Virus record (IMG/VR): IMGVR_UViG_3300030406_006891
Span: 1-20,528 of that record
DNA: 20,528 bases
Strand: one strand, 5' to 3'
Source of the DNA: a virus
This document shows, piece by piece, positions 1-6,818 of this stretch. Below the pieces are notes generated by a model that was not told where the DNA came from, searched no databases, and worked only from the letters and a program-made list of their open reading frames with translations. The stretch's first letter is position 1, and every line of letters starts with the position of its first letter. Made by a program: the position numbers and the translations under genes.

Positions 1-53
1 TTTCAATTATGATCCAAAAACATTTTTAAATATTGATATTATTGAATTTTTTG

Positions 54-99
54 CAAAAAACTGAACTAATCAAAGTTCAATCAAAGTTCAGTATTTTTT
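54..99 (-). terminator. Intrinsic (rho-independent) terminator, probably bidirectional
   Basis: An 8-bp inverted repeat (actgaact at 60-67, agttcagt at 85-92) is flanked by an A-run at 55-60 and a T-run at 94-99. Read on the minus strand, the stem is followed by a run of T residues, as in an intrinsic terminator; read on the plus strand it also ends in T residues. The loop holds an 11-bp tandem duplication (68-78 and 79-89), so a shorter alternative hairpin can form between 62-67 and 74-79. It lies about 100 nt beyond the last gene (endolysin), where the late transcript should end. Seen in the sequence; activity is inferred. Confidence 0.7.
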
Positions 100-103
100 G
101 TGA

Positions 104-201
104 ATAATTTGAATTGGTTGGTAATGGAGGAAACTGGTTGTCCAGACCATTCAAGGCTAATAAAGAAGGTCAGAAAAAATTAGCCTTTATTCCCTCCATT
201 C
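104..201. other. Intergenic stretch with nested inverted repeats
   Basis: No gene is seen between the endolysin stop and the terminator. The stretch holds an outer inverted repeat (aatggagg at 123-130, cctccatt at 193-200) and an inner 9-bp one (153-161 with 179-187). In minus-strand RNA this could fold as a long 3'-UTR hairpin beginning right after the endolysin stop codon. It may stabilise the mRNA, assist termination or be a short structured RNA. The pairing is visible; no function can be assigned. Confidence 0.45.
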
Positions 202-720
202 CTATTCAGTCAATCCTGGAAAATATTTAGGATTTCCTGACTTATCCTTGACCATTCTTTTGACATCCTTTCGGTTTTCACCAACTGAGGAAAAGGAAAC
301 GTGAACCCAACCTGAGTTCGGCCCTTCAGGTTTTCCAGTAATCTTTGAAACCCGATCAGGTGCATAGTTTTCCAAAATCAGTTGATCAAATTCTAAATTA
401 TCACGAATCCATTCAGCCAGTTCTAAATTAGAAACTTCTTCAGAAAAGATTTCGATATCAGCGGCCGCCGAAGTTCCTGAACAGCAGTGTTGTGAATTTG
501 GTGATCCTTTGACCAATTCATTTAATGGTTTTGACCGAAAACAGGAATTGACCTTAGTTGGCCCAAATTGATTTCTGACAGGCTGTAAAACATTTATTAC
601 CAAAGCAGTTATTCTGCTAACCGCATTGTGGTCCAAATGGTCTTCTTGATCAATGCCTGCATGAAGTGCAGTTGGACTATAAACCAATTCCTGTAATGTA
701 AAGTTTGCTGAAATCTGCAT
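202..720 (-). CDS. Peptidase M15-family endolysin (zinc D-Ala-D-Ala carboxypeptidase-like)
   Basis: The protein is predicted to cut peptidoglycan peptide cross-links at host lysis. From the chosen ATG it is 172 aa and begins MQISANFTLQELVYSPTA, the usual start of phage M15_3-type proteins. The putative zinc ligands are H78 (in SQH), D88 (in ADIEI) and H140 (in GWVHVS), with the family FDQLILE segment at 111-117. H78 and D88 are ten residues apart, whereas the family pattern HxxGxAxD has seven, so the active-site loop seems three residues longer. There is no signal peptide, so export would depend on a holin. The reading frame is open 44 codons further upstream, but that extension overlaps the preceding gene and has no family similarity. 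The start has only a weak ribosome binding site. It is the last gene of the lysis cluster. Confidence 0.87.
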   Translation of the reverse strand: MQISANFTLQELVYSPTALHAGIDQEDHLDHNAVSRITALVINVLQPVRNQFGPTKVNSCFRSKPLNELVKGSPNSQHCCSGTSAAADIEIFSEEVSNLELAEWIRDNLEFDQLILENYAPDRVSKITGKPEGPNSGWVHVSFSSVGENRKDVKRMVKDKSGNPKYFPGLTE

Positions 721-739
721 CGCTAATAAATATGGTTCT

Positions 740-997
740 TCAGCCTTTAATGAGATCGACAAGATTTTTGTGACCATGACTATTGTCACCGTTAACCGCA
801 TCATCAAGAGCCTCACGAGCCTCTTTTGGCAACTTATTAAGATGTTCTTCAAGATGCTCAGATGCTAACGACTGCGCCTTATCAACAACCATATCTCGTA
901 GCATATTTGCCACAAAAGGGAGTACCAGATTAAGCATAGGATCCTTTTCAGTTTTTGAAGTTGAAAATAAATCATAAAAAAATGTGAGTAGTTTCAC
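740..997 (-). CDS. Small hypothetical protein in the lysis cluster
   Basis: I do not recognise this 85-aa protein. It starts with GTG, overlapping the TGA of the holin-like gene (GTGA), with a good AAGG ribosome binding site about 7 nt upstream. The N-terminal third (residues 1-45) is hydrophobic to amphipathic without a clear transmembrane helix; the middle (about 42-68) is a charged helix rich in E and K, and the end is polar. Its place between holin and endolysin suggests a lysis accessory or a small membrane-associated protein, but no motif proves this. An internal ATG at residue 21 is an alternative start. Confidence 0.7.
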   Translation of the reverse strand: MKLLTFFYDLFSTSKTEKDPMLNLVLPFVANMLRDMVVDKAQSLASEHLEEHLNKLPKEAREALDDAVNGDNSHGHKNLVDLIKG

Positions 998-1341
998 TTT
1001 TGCCCTTCTTTGGTCTGCCCTTCTTCTTGGACTTCTTTATTATCATTATTGTCAGAAGTATCACTTTTTGGATCACCGTACATAAAACTTCCGATCTGCG
1101 AAATTAACACAGTTAAGGCACCTATGACGGATACCAATAATGTGGACGTTTTATCATCCATATTAATCGGTTGGTACATTAAACTGTATATCGTAAATGC
1201 GTAAATGGCTAAAATAAGAATAGCTAAAAGAAACCTAAATGATGCACGCCTAAGAACAATTTTTTCGGTTACAGTATGTTCCCTTTTGCCGTTTTTTGCG
1301 GGTGGGTCCGATCTTGTAATTTTTTCAATTGTTTCTGCCAT
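994..1341 (-). CDS. Holin-like protein, two transmembrane segments
   Basis: This 115-aa protein has a charged N-terminus (1-33), a first hydrophobic helix at about 36-55, a short loop containing N and D, a second hydrophobic helix at about 67-88, and a very acidic, hydrophilic tail (89-115). Small size, two membrane helices, a polar tail and location two genes upstream of the endolysin fit a holin that would permeabilise the inner membrane at lysis. With both tails inside it would be class II-like. Sequence alone cannot separate a true holin from another small phage membrane protein. It overlaps the upstream gene by 1 nt (TAATG) and the downstream gene by 4 nt. Confidence 0.65.
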   Translation of the reverse strand: MAETIEKITRSDPPAKNGKREHTVTEKIVLRRASFRFLLAILILAIYAFTIYSLMYQPINMDDKTSTLLVSVIGALTVLISQIGSFMYGDPKSDTSDNNDNKEVQEEGQTKEGQK

Positions 1342-1751
1342 TATCCCTTTAGCTTAGTGAATATAAAATCTTTGGTGGTTTCGATTTCACGTTCGACATT
1401 TTGCATACGAGCATCTAATGAGCTTAAATGGGTTTTAACTTCTACTAGATTATCTTGTGATCTTTCAACCAATGATTCCAATTTCGTTTGTAAATTAATT
1501 CTGTCAGTACGAGCAAGTGATTCGGTTTTATAAAAATAAATACCTAATATTAATAACATCGCCCCCATTATGCCTTGTTCCAAAAACAAATTAACCAACA
1601 TATCCGACATAGAAGATGATGTTTGTAATGGTTGCTGTAATTGCTGTAACTGTAAAAATCTGGCTTCTTGGTACGGATCAATAGCTAATTTATCCGCATA
1701 TAACGGTAAACACAGAAACAGAAAAAAAATTACAGTAAAAAGTTTTTTCAT
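1341..1751 (-). CDS. Exported or membrane-anchored coiled-coil protein, possible lysis accessory
   Basis: This 136-aa protein has an N-terminal signal-like segment (K2, K3, hydrophobic 4-18, likely cut after LYA at 19), then a Q-rich stretch (32-43), a second hydrophobic segment (about 57-75) and a long charged helix predicted to form a coiled coil (about 85-128). No lipobox is evident: the Cys in FLFLC is preceded by Leu. Such a layout could suit a spanin-like or holin-associated protein in a Gram-negative host, but the order differs from classical i-spanin/o-spanin pairs. It overlaps its upstream neighbour by 4 nt (ATGA) and is followed by the holin-like gene. Function is inferred from topology and context only. 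Confidence 0.68.
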   Translation of the reverse strand: MKKLFTVIFFLFLCLPLYADKLAIDPYQEARFLQLQQLQQPLQTSSSMSDMLVNLFLEQGIMGAMLLILGIYFYKTESLARTDRINLQTKLESLVERSQDNLVEVKTHLSSLDARMQNVEREIETTKDFIFTKLKG

Positions 1752-2074
1752 GTAGGCTTCGGATTGTCGGCTTTGACTTTAGCTCGTTTTGCAGTGATCT
1801 CTTTCCACATCGTATCGTTTCCTTCTTGTTTTTCTGCTAACGCTACGACTACATCTTGGATACTTGGGTATTGGGACGCTCTGTCTCGTTGGTATTGAGT
1901 TGCTTGAAATTCTGAAATAATTTTGTTGTCTTGTGTTTCTACTTTTGCGTAATCAATTTTTATTAAATCTTCATTTTCGTCATATACTTTAAATGATTTT
2001 GTTTCCTGAGAATATTTAACAATTTTAGCATTAGGGTATAAATTTCTTATAGCTTGATGGTTGTATTGTTTCAT
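1748..2074 (-). CDS. XkdW-like fibre-associated small protein (cassette 3)
   Basis: This 108-aa protein follows the 202-aa fibre gene with an ATGA overlap. The N-terminal part (5-50) has the pattern AIRNLYPNAKIV followed by a VYDENEDLI hairpin; the C-terminal part contains QYPSIQDVVVAL (68-79) and ends VKADNPKP. Both resemble small XkdW-type phage tail proteins that usually follow a fibre gene and may act as fibre-assembly partners. The ending resembles that of the 83-aa protein three genes upstream, which suggests a shared role. That it is a fibre chaperone is inferred from position; it may instead be a virion part. Confidence 0.72.
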   Translation of the reverse strand: MKQYNHQAIRNLYPNAKIVKYSQETKSFKVYDENEDLIKIDYAKVETQDNKIISEFQATQYQRDRASQYPSIQDVVVALAEKQEGNDTMWKEITAKRAKVKADNPKPT

Positions 2075-2679
2075 TGGGCAATCTCCATCAAAGTAATTAT
2101 ACTCATGTGCCTGCCCATGTTGCTATCAGATGTGCTATCATTTTCAGGCATATTATATCCACAAACACCAGATTGGTTACCAGAAGTCCACCCAACCACT
2201 CCGTATGTTATAGCTGAAGGGGGATCTGAAATTGTTGGCGAATCTAAAAATGTTATTGACTGCTTAAACATAGAGTGAATTGATGGTCCTCTTACTGAAA
2301 AAGTTGCAGATGTGGTTGAAGTGTCAGCAGGACCGTTTGCTAGTCGTACATAACTGCCAGTAGGGTCACGCACTAAATCAATGTGACAAGTATCATTATC
2401 TTGATGACCTACTGATATATCTAAAGTTATTAAGATTTTACTATTTGTAAAATAAGGGGTTATTGAGCAATTTAAATTATCAAATGGTGTATTTGTTTTA
2501 TTACTGGAACTAACATCAAATGTTGTATTGTCTGTGTCAGTTTTTTGTACGACTTGAATAATTGTATGTTGTGGAACCCCTTTACCCCAACTCCAGTCAC
2601 CAGAAGCATATTCAGCTAGCTCCTTATTAGTCGTTGCTGAACCATCAATTATTTTGTCAACTTGTAGTGTACTAGGCAT
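2071..2679 (-). CDS. Short tail fibre / receptor-binding-like protein (cassette 3)
   Basis: This 202-aa protein begins MPSTLQVDKIIDGSATTNKE, a start shared with many short marine-phage fibres, and continues as a beta-rich polypeptide with SITPYFTNSKILITLDISV (about 73-91) and a final ITLMEI segment. This pattern is familiar from small trimeric tail-fibre or virion-decoration proteins. There is no enzymatic motif. It is the third and smallest of the fibre genes and is followed by an XkdW-like protein. Function as a receptor-binding fibre is inferred from family resemblance and place downstream of the tail tip genes. Confidence 0.72.
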   Translation of the reverse strand: MPSTLQVDKIIDGSATTNKELAEYASGDWSWGKGVPQHTIIQVVQKTDTDNTTFDVSSSNKTNTPFDNLNCSITPYFTNSKILITLDISVGHQDNDTCHIDLVRDPTGSYVRLANGPADTSTTSATFSVRGPSIHSMFKQSITFLDSPTISDPPSAITYGVVGWTSGNQSGVCGYNMPENDSTSDSNMGRHMSIITLMEIAQ

Positions 2680-2684
2680 GATTT

Positions 2685-2936
2685 TTATTCAGGTTTAGGA
2701 TGATCCGTTTTTACTTGTTGTATTTTGGCAGTCATTTCTTCAGAAAATGCCCCTTGCTTAAATAGGTCATCAAGCTGATCACCGATGTTAGGGTAAACTA
2801 TTTTGCGGTCATTTTTATACTTAATTTTAGCTTGTTCTTGTTCATGTTTTTTTATGGTAGCTTGAGTTTCTTCGTATGCTTTTAGTTCTTCAGGAGTCAT
2901 TTCTCTTGACTCCCCTCCATTATTTATTCTAGGCAT
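2685..2936 (-). CDS. XkdW-like fibre-associated small protein (cassette 2)
   Basis: From ATG at 2936 the protein is 83 aa. A GTG at 2969 would extend it by 11 residues, but it has no ribosome binding site and would overlap the fibre gene by 41 nt; the ATG gives an 8-nt overlap and has CGGA upstream. The N-terminal half is a charged helix rich in E, K and Q (10-45); the C-terminal half contains YPNIGDQLDDLFKQG (48-62) and ends VKTDHPKPE, the typical ending of phage small tail proteins of the XkdW kind. It probably helps assembly of the adjacent 243-aa fibre. Confidence 0.72.
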   Translation of the reverse strand: MPRINNGGESREMTPEELKAYEETQATIKKHEQEQAKIKYKNDRKIVYPNIGDQLDDLFKQGAFSEEMTAKIQQVKTDHPKPE

Positions 2937-3660
2937 CTTTAATTCCGTAAAATGATATTTTTGCGCCACTTTGGAAGGAATCGCTCTCTGTTGTAAATTT
3001 AAGTCTATCTACTACATAGTTATTTACAGTCGTGGTTGATCCTGTCATGCCATAAAAATAACCATTAGATGAGTAAAAGGTTGTATGAAAATAAGCATTG
3101 GTGCAGTAATTAGCATCGGCTGGATTATAAAATATAAAAGTTCCAGTTAAACCACCATTAGCTTTAACATTTCTCAAGGGACCTGGCGCAGAGTCCCAAA
3201 AATAACTTCTACTTAAATTTGCGCTTGCCCCACTATTAGTGGAACCATCGTCATACCAATTATGATACCCACCTCTACAGCCAGTGTCATATCCCCCTGA
3301 ACTCCCAACTTGGATGTAAACATTCTTTGAATTAGTAGTTGGAATTACCCCTGAAAAATGCAATACATAAATGCGATAGGTGGAATCAAAAACTACTCCA
3401 TTATAATTATTTTGAAACAATATTTCTGTATCACCATTAGATGTAGTAATAGTTTTTATTAACACCATACTACTACCAATAGATGCAGGAACTGAAACTG
3501 AAGAACTTAAAGTCCCTGCACTTATGGTCCCAGCATTTGCAATTCCACCTGAAGCAGTTAAAGCACCATTTACAGTAGTTGTTCCATCACTAGCCAGCAC
3601 CAGATTGTTACTGCCAGAGCTAGAATGCTTAATGTTAGTTACTTTAAGTTCGCTAGACAT
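2929..3660 (-). CDS. Short tail fibre protein (cassette 2)
   Basis: This 243-aa protein starts MSSELKVTNIKHSSSG, like other short phage fibres, followed by a low-complexity, Ser/Thr/Gly/Ala-rich shaft (about 15-70: TVNGALTASGGIANAGTIS and similar) that looks like a trimeric beta-helix or triple-coil region. The C-terminal half is rich in Tyr, Asn, Gly and Ser and ends GAKISFYGIKDA, an ending common in marine-phage fibre tips. It likely recognises the host surface. It overlaps the 88-aa gene upstream by 1 nt (TAATG) and is followed by an XkdW-like protein. Confidence 0.75.
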   Translation of the reverse strand: MSSELKVTNIKHSSSGSNNLVLASDGTTTVNGALTASGGIANAGTISAGTLSSSVSVPASIGSSMVLIKTITTSNGDTEILFQNNYNGVVFDSTYRIYVLHFSGVIPTTNSKNVYIQVGSSGGYDTGCRGGYHNWYDDGSTNSGASANLSRSYFWDSAPGPLRNVKANGGLTGTFIFYNPADANYCTNAYFHTTFYSSNGYFYGMTGSTTTVNNYVVDRLKFTTESDSFQSGAKISFYGIKDA

Positions 3661-3926
3661 TATTCAGGTACAGTTTGGGATGCTAAAAATGTTTGGTAGT
3701 TTGCTTTTATTTCATCAGTCATAACCGCATTGAATTGGGCTAGAACTAATGGATCAGATATTGTTGAGACGTCTGCATCTGGTTGAAGGACGTAACGATG
3801 AAACGATGAAGAAATTTCTTGTCCATCTTCAATAATCTGATTCCTTTCACGGATTTGAATAAAATAATGATCTTGAAATGCTACTGTTTCACATTTATCA
3901 ACAATAGTGTTTTTAGTTAATGCCAT
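3660..3926 (-). CDS. Small fibre-associated phage protein (cassette 1)
   Basis: This 88-aa protein follows the 285-aa fibre gene after 3 nt. It starts MALTKNTIVDKCETV and has an IREDG-like hairpin with GQEISSSFHRYVLQP (36-50), a pattern I associate with small hypothetical proteins next to fibres in marine phages. The C-terminal third is helical. It is not clearly similar to the two XkdW-like proteins downstream but occupies the equivalent place in its cassette. Fibre chaperone or minor virion protein are both possible; neither is proven. Confidence 0.7.
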   Translation of the reverse strand: MALTKNTIVDKCETVAFQDHYFIQIRERNQIIEDGQEISSSFHRYVLQPDADVSTISDPLVLAQFNAVMTDEIKANYQTFLASQTVPE

Positions 3927-3929
3927 AAT

Positions 3930-4787
3930 TTACGCTACATAATAGGTTATGGAAAAACCACCCCAAGAACCTGAACTTAAGGTATTAAAAGTGGCACCAG
4001 CCCAATTTGAATTTGCAGGTTGATAATTAACATGTATAAGACTATTTCCAGACGATATAGCAGTAAAAACATTTTCTTGATTAATTTTAGTATCCCAAGT
4101 CATCCACAAACTCCCAACATTATAATTACCTACACCCGCAAATGGTAATCCTTCTACTGTAATACTTCCTGAAAGTGATCCAAAGGTTGTTCTTGATGAA
4201 TAAGAAAACATTATATGACATATATTACCAATTCTGGTGTATCTTGCAGTTGATGAACCAACACCACTTGTAAATCCTGATAAAGTGTTGCCCCCTGACT
4301 TTATAACTGGTGTCCAATTGCCTTCTTCATAGTGGTCAAAAACTTCAGAAGAAGGTGTATAACTTGTTGAATGGGTTTGTGAATTACTAAAATCAATCCC
4401 ACCACCACTTTCAATTTTTAGGTTTTTACCTTCTATTGACATTAAATTGTTAAATCCACCAGCACCATCCATCCCTTTAAAACGAAAACCACCTTTTACA
4501 TCAGTTATTCTTTGTCCTACACCTGAAGAACCCTCAATTGATATTCCTTGTATTTGAGATATATCGTCATTATAACTAGGAATTCCTTCATCATTTTTAG
4601 TTGTTCCTTTGAATTTTAATGTTCCTAAAACACCATGTTCATCTGCATTAGCAGTATTGTGCCTAAAATCTATTGTTGGTGCAGTAAGCCATGATCCTGA
4701 ATACGCTGTTGAAGACGTATCTTCTATTTCAAGTGTAGGATTACCTTCTTTTGTTAAATCAATCTTTTCGTTTGTTATTACTGTCAT
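3930..4787 (-). CDS. Tail fibre with C-terminal receptor-binding-like domain (cassette 1)
   Basis: This is the largest fibre in the window (285 aa). The N-terminal part (1-130) contains beta repeats such as TLEIEDTSS and MSIEGKNLKIESGGG, which look like a fibre shaft or virion-attachment part. The C-terminal domain begins with DHYEEGNWTP (151-160) and contains ARYTRIGN (181-188) and VEGLPF (211-216). This series is characteristic of the receptor-binding tip of many short phage tail fibres. It overlaps the 90-aa gene by 4 nt (ATGA). Role in host adsorption is inferred from this domain and context. Confidence 0.8.
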   Translation of the reverse strand: MTVITNEKIDLTKEGNPTLEIEDTSSTAYSGSWLTAPTIDFRHNTANADEHGVLGTLKFKGTTKNDEGIPSYNDDISQIQGISIEGSSGVGQRITDVKGGFRFKGMDGAGGFNNLMSIEGKNLKIESGGGIDFSNSQTHSTSYTPSSEVFDHYEEGNWTPVIKSGGNTLSGFTSGVGSSTARYTRIGNICHIMFSYSSRTTFGSLSGSITVEGLPFAGVGNYNVGSLWMTWDTKINQENVFTAISSGNSLIHVNYQPANSNWAGATFNTLSSGSWGGFSITYYVA

Positions 4788-5056
4788 ACAATTACCAAAG
4801 TTCCATTAACAGTAAGAGTTCCAGTTGATGCTATGGTTACTGGCCCTGCCATAACTGCGTTTTCATTTGCGGTTATTTCTACTGCACTATTTATGCTTGC
4901 AGGATTTCTAAATATACCGCTTTGAGTTGCACTTATATGACCCGTCAGGCCACTAGAATCTGCTTGGTTAACAGTTATTCCGTTACTACGAATTTCTGTT
5001 ACGTTTTCGGTGGTGCTTTGAACACCATCCATTACTGCTCCAAGTCGTTTTCCCAT
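4784..5056 (-). CDS. Small beta-rich virion or fibre-like protein
   Basis: This 90-aa protein overlaps its upstream neighbour by 1 nt and the fibre gene downstream by 4 nt. The C-terminal segment, NENAVMAGPVTIASTGTLTV (64-83) then a short hydrophobic end, closely follows the pattern AGPITV...GxxVTV... found at the end of many marine phage fibre or decoration proteins. The N-terminal half has a charged helix and a polar stretch. It likely belongs to the distal tail structure. I cannot name a specific function. Confidence 0.65.
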   Translation of the reverse strand: MGKRLGAVMDGVQSTTENVTEIRSNGITVNQADSSGLTGHISATQSGIFRNPASINSAVEITANENAVMAGPVTIASTGTLTVNGTLVIV

Positions 5057-5343
5057 TAGCTTGCCGAATCAAGAACTGAAACATAAATAGCAACGGTACC
5101 TGAATCAACTGTAAGCACTAAAGTATCACCAGATACGGCTACAAGTTTTCCTTGTACTAATTCAACATTACCACCTGCAGGAATTTCCATATTGGTAGCA
5201 AGGTTGGTTGAACTTAAGGTTACATCAAACTGTGCGGTTGTCGTACCTGTGTTGGCTACCAAACAGCCAATAATGACATCGGTACTGTCAGCAGTATAAA
5301 TGGTACCAGTTGCGGTTCCTGTGAATCTGTTAAATGAGGCCAT
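5056..5343 (-). CDS. Small beta-sandwich virion protein
   Basis: This 95-aa protein is almost wholly beta-strand in character: alternating hydrophobic and Thr/Ser residues, VIIGCLVANTGTTTAQFDVT (23-42), then MEIPAGGNVELVQGKLVAVSG and a final VAIYVSVLD. The same pattern (universal conserved IPAGG turn, VSG-D-L-V) occurs in small structural proteins near tail fibres of marine siphoviruses, and would form a compact beta sandwich. Decoration, tail tip or fibre-attachment roles are possible. It starts 3 nt after the 81-aa gene. Confidence 0.65.
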   Translation of the reverse strand: MASFNRFTGTATGTIYTADSTDVIIGCLVANTGTTTAQFDVTLSSTNLATNMEIPAGGNVELVQGKLVAVSGDTLVLTVDSGTVAIYVSVLDSAS

Positions 5344-5346
5344 AGA

Positions 5347-5592
5347 TCATCCTAAAGCAATTGCGAAGATAATACTTTGTGAATCGGTATAATTTTTTGT
5401 CGATATACCTGTGCTGGCAGTAGGATCACCTACAACCGTTCCTTTACCATCAGTTTGAAAATTAACTGCTGTATAAGAACCAGTTTGAAACTGAATGGTT
5501 CCGTCCTCCTTTACTTTAATAAGACAACTGGCATTATCGTTTTGCAGTTTTAAATCATTACCTGCATCTGGTTTAATTATTCGATCTGCCAT
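5347..5592 (-). CDS. Small fibre-base-like virion protein
   Basis: This 81-aa protein starts MADRIIKPDAGNDLKLQND, and continues with short beta repeats (IKVKEDGTIQFQTG), then a Gly/Thr-rich stretch (TDGKGTVVGDPTASTG) and a hydrophobic end. The N-terminal pattern PDAGNDLKLQND with KVKEDGT resembles the start of phage fibre proteins, as if a fibre base had been detached from its tip. It overlaps the 408-aa tail protein by 1 nt. Structural role inferred. Confidence 0.62.
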   Translation of the reverse strand: MADRIIKPDAGNDLKLQNDNASCLIKVKEDGTIQFQTGSYTAVNFQTDGKGTVVGDPTASTGISTKNYTDSQSIIFAIALG

Positions 5593-6818
5593 TATAGTAC
5601 CTCACGAAACCTAAAATTAATTTGTTGCATTTCTGCCTGTTTGTATCCGTAATTTATTGTAGGTGCTTCTTGGAAATAGAAAAGCCCTGAATACGTTTTT
5701 CCTTCATTTTGTGCAGTTGGCATATCATTTAAAAGTAAAACAGGAAATGGTTTTGAACGGTATGCCCTAAAATGATCGATAAACGATTCAGATTGTGTCC
5801 TATTAACCAAAAGTGTACCCGAATAAATTGTTCCTACATTACGTTGGGTTTGACTGTAACCACCATTGTTTAAATCGTTTTTAAATGAATAATCAATAAA
5901 ACCTTTTTGCATTCCGTAAAGTGGATTTGCAGTTCTTACTACTGTACCAATTTGAAATACACCAATTTTAATCGGATTTAAAATTTCTGTAACTGAACCA
6001 GATGTAAATGTACCCGATAAAGTTATTGCACCTGAAGAAGTACCATCACCTATTATTTTGGTTACTTGGTAACGTGTACCACCGACAGTAATATGACTAC
6101 CAACCATAATATTGCCGTGGTTGTTTACATTAATAAAATTACTTGCTGTTGCCTCAGTGCTATCTTTTGCAAATCTGCCAGTAGCACCACTATCCTGTTG
6201 CCAATATCCAATATTATCACCATCAATAGCAGAATCTTTAACATCTACGGAAGTCGTTAAAGTAATTTGCATGGTGCCTGAGGTTAATGCTTGACCAGAC
6301 CCATTAAACTGGACTTGACCACCTGCTTCTAATCCGACAGTTAAAGTCGTTGTTGCATCTTCACCGTCTCCCAAAGTTAAATCTGCACCCAATTCCACTG
6401 AATCTGGTGAACCATTGGAACCTGTTAAAGTTGTGTCACTTGTAACGGATGCAGGTATTACAGTCCCAGAAAAACCGCCGATGCTACATCTTTGAAATTC
6501 AGGTGGAATTCTAAAATCTGTTCCTATTTTTATTTGTTCATTTGAACTGTATGCAGTTGTGTTTAAATCTAAAAACCCACCTGAAACTTCAGTATCGTCA
6601 ACATCTAAAGTAAGCTCTGCTGAATCAGCTAACAGGCCGTAAACAAAAAAACCCATTGAACCTGTTGCTACATTCGCATTAATGGTTTCACTTGTGGCGT
6701 TTGAGATATACGGCTTAGATGGTATATCATTGACGATATTGGTTAACGGATAACTGCTGTTTAAAGCACCACCAGTTGCGGTTATGGATGAAATATCAAC
6801 TGACTGCAAAATATCCAT
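5592..6818 (-). CDS. Tail-tip protein, beta-rich, function unknown
   Basis: This 408-aa protein comes second after the tape measure, where distal tail or tail-tip proteins lie in siphoviruses. Residues 1-120 and 281-408 look like one fold: the latter holds GTVVRTANPLYGMQKGFIDY (291-310), Arg/Tyr-rich beta segments and a QINFRFREVL end, suggestive of a distal-tail ring or tip protein. Residues about 122-280 are very different: low complexity, rich in Thr, Ser, Gly and Asp (for example TLTLGDGEDATTT-like strands), then a small beta module (VGSHITVGGTRYQVTKI). This middle part looks inserted. I do not recognise a named family. Confidence 0.72.
   Translation of the reverse strand: MDILQSVDISSITATGGALNSSYPLTNIVNDIPSKPYISNATSETINANVATGSMGFFVYGLLADSAELTLDVDDTEVSGGFLDLNTTAYSSNEQIKIGTDFRIPPEFQRCSIGGFSGTVIPASVTSDTTLTGSNGSPDSVELGADLTLGDGEDATTTLTVGLEAGGQVQFNGSGQALTSGTMQITLTTSVDVKDSAIDGDNIGYWQQDSGATGRFAKDSTEATASNFINVNNHGNIMVGSHITVGGTRYQVTKIIGDGTSSGAITLSGTFTSGSVTEILNPIKIGVFQIGTVVRTANPLYGMQKGFIDYSFKNDLNNGGYSQTQRNVGTIYSGTLLVNRTQSESFIDHFRAYRSKPFPVLLLNDMPTAQNEGKTYSGLFYFQEAPTINYGYKQAEMQQINFRFREVL

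Noticed and set aside
461-468. gcggccgc as a sign of vector sequence or an engineered site
   Set aside because: The frame stays open through it and the encoded residues (AAAD) fit the zinc-site segment, so a natural origin is more likely; no vector-like sequence flanks it.
721-852. 44-codon N-terminal extension of the endolysin frame
   Set aside because: It overlaps the 85-aa gene in another frame and looks unlike any M15 protein, while ATG at 720 gives the usual family N-terminus.
2937-2969. GTG start giving an 11-residue longer XkdW-like protein
   Set aside because: No ribosome binding site precedes it and it would overlap the fibre gene by 41 nt; the ATG at 2936 has a better site and an 8-nt overlap.
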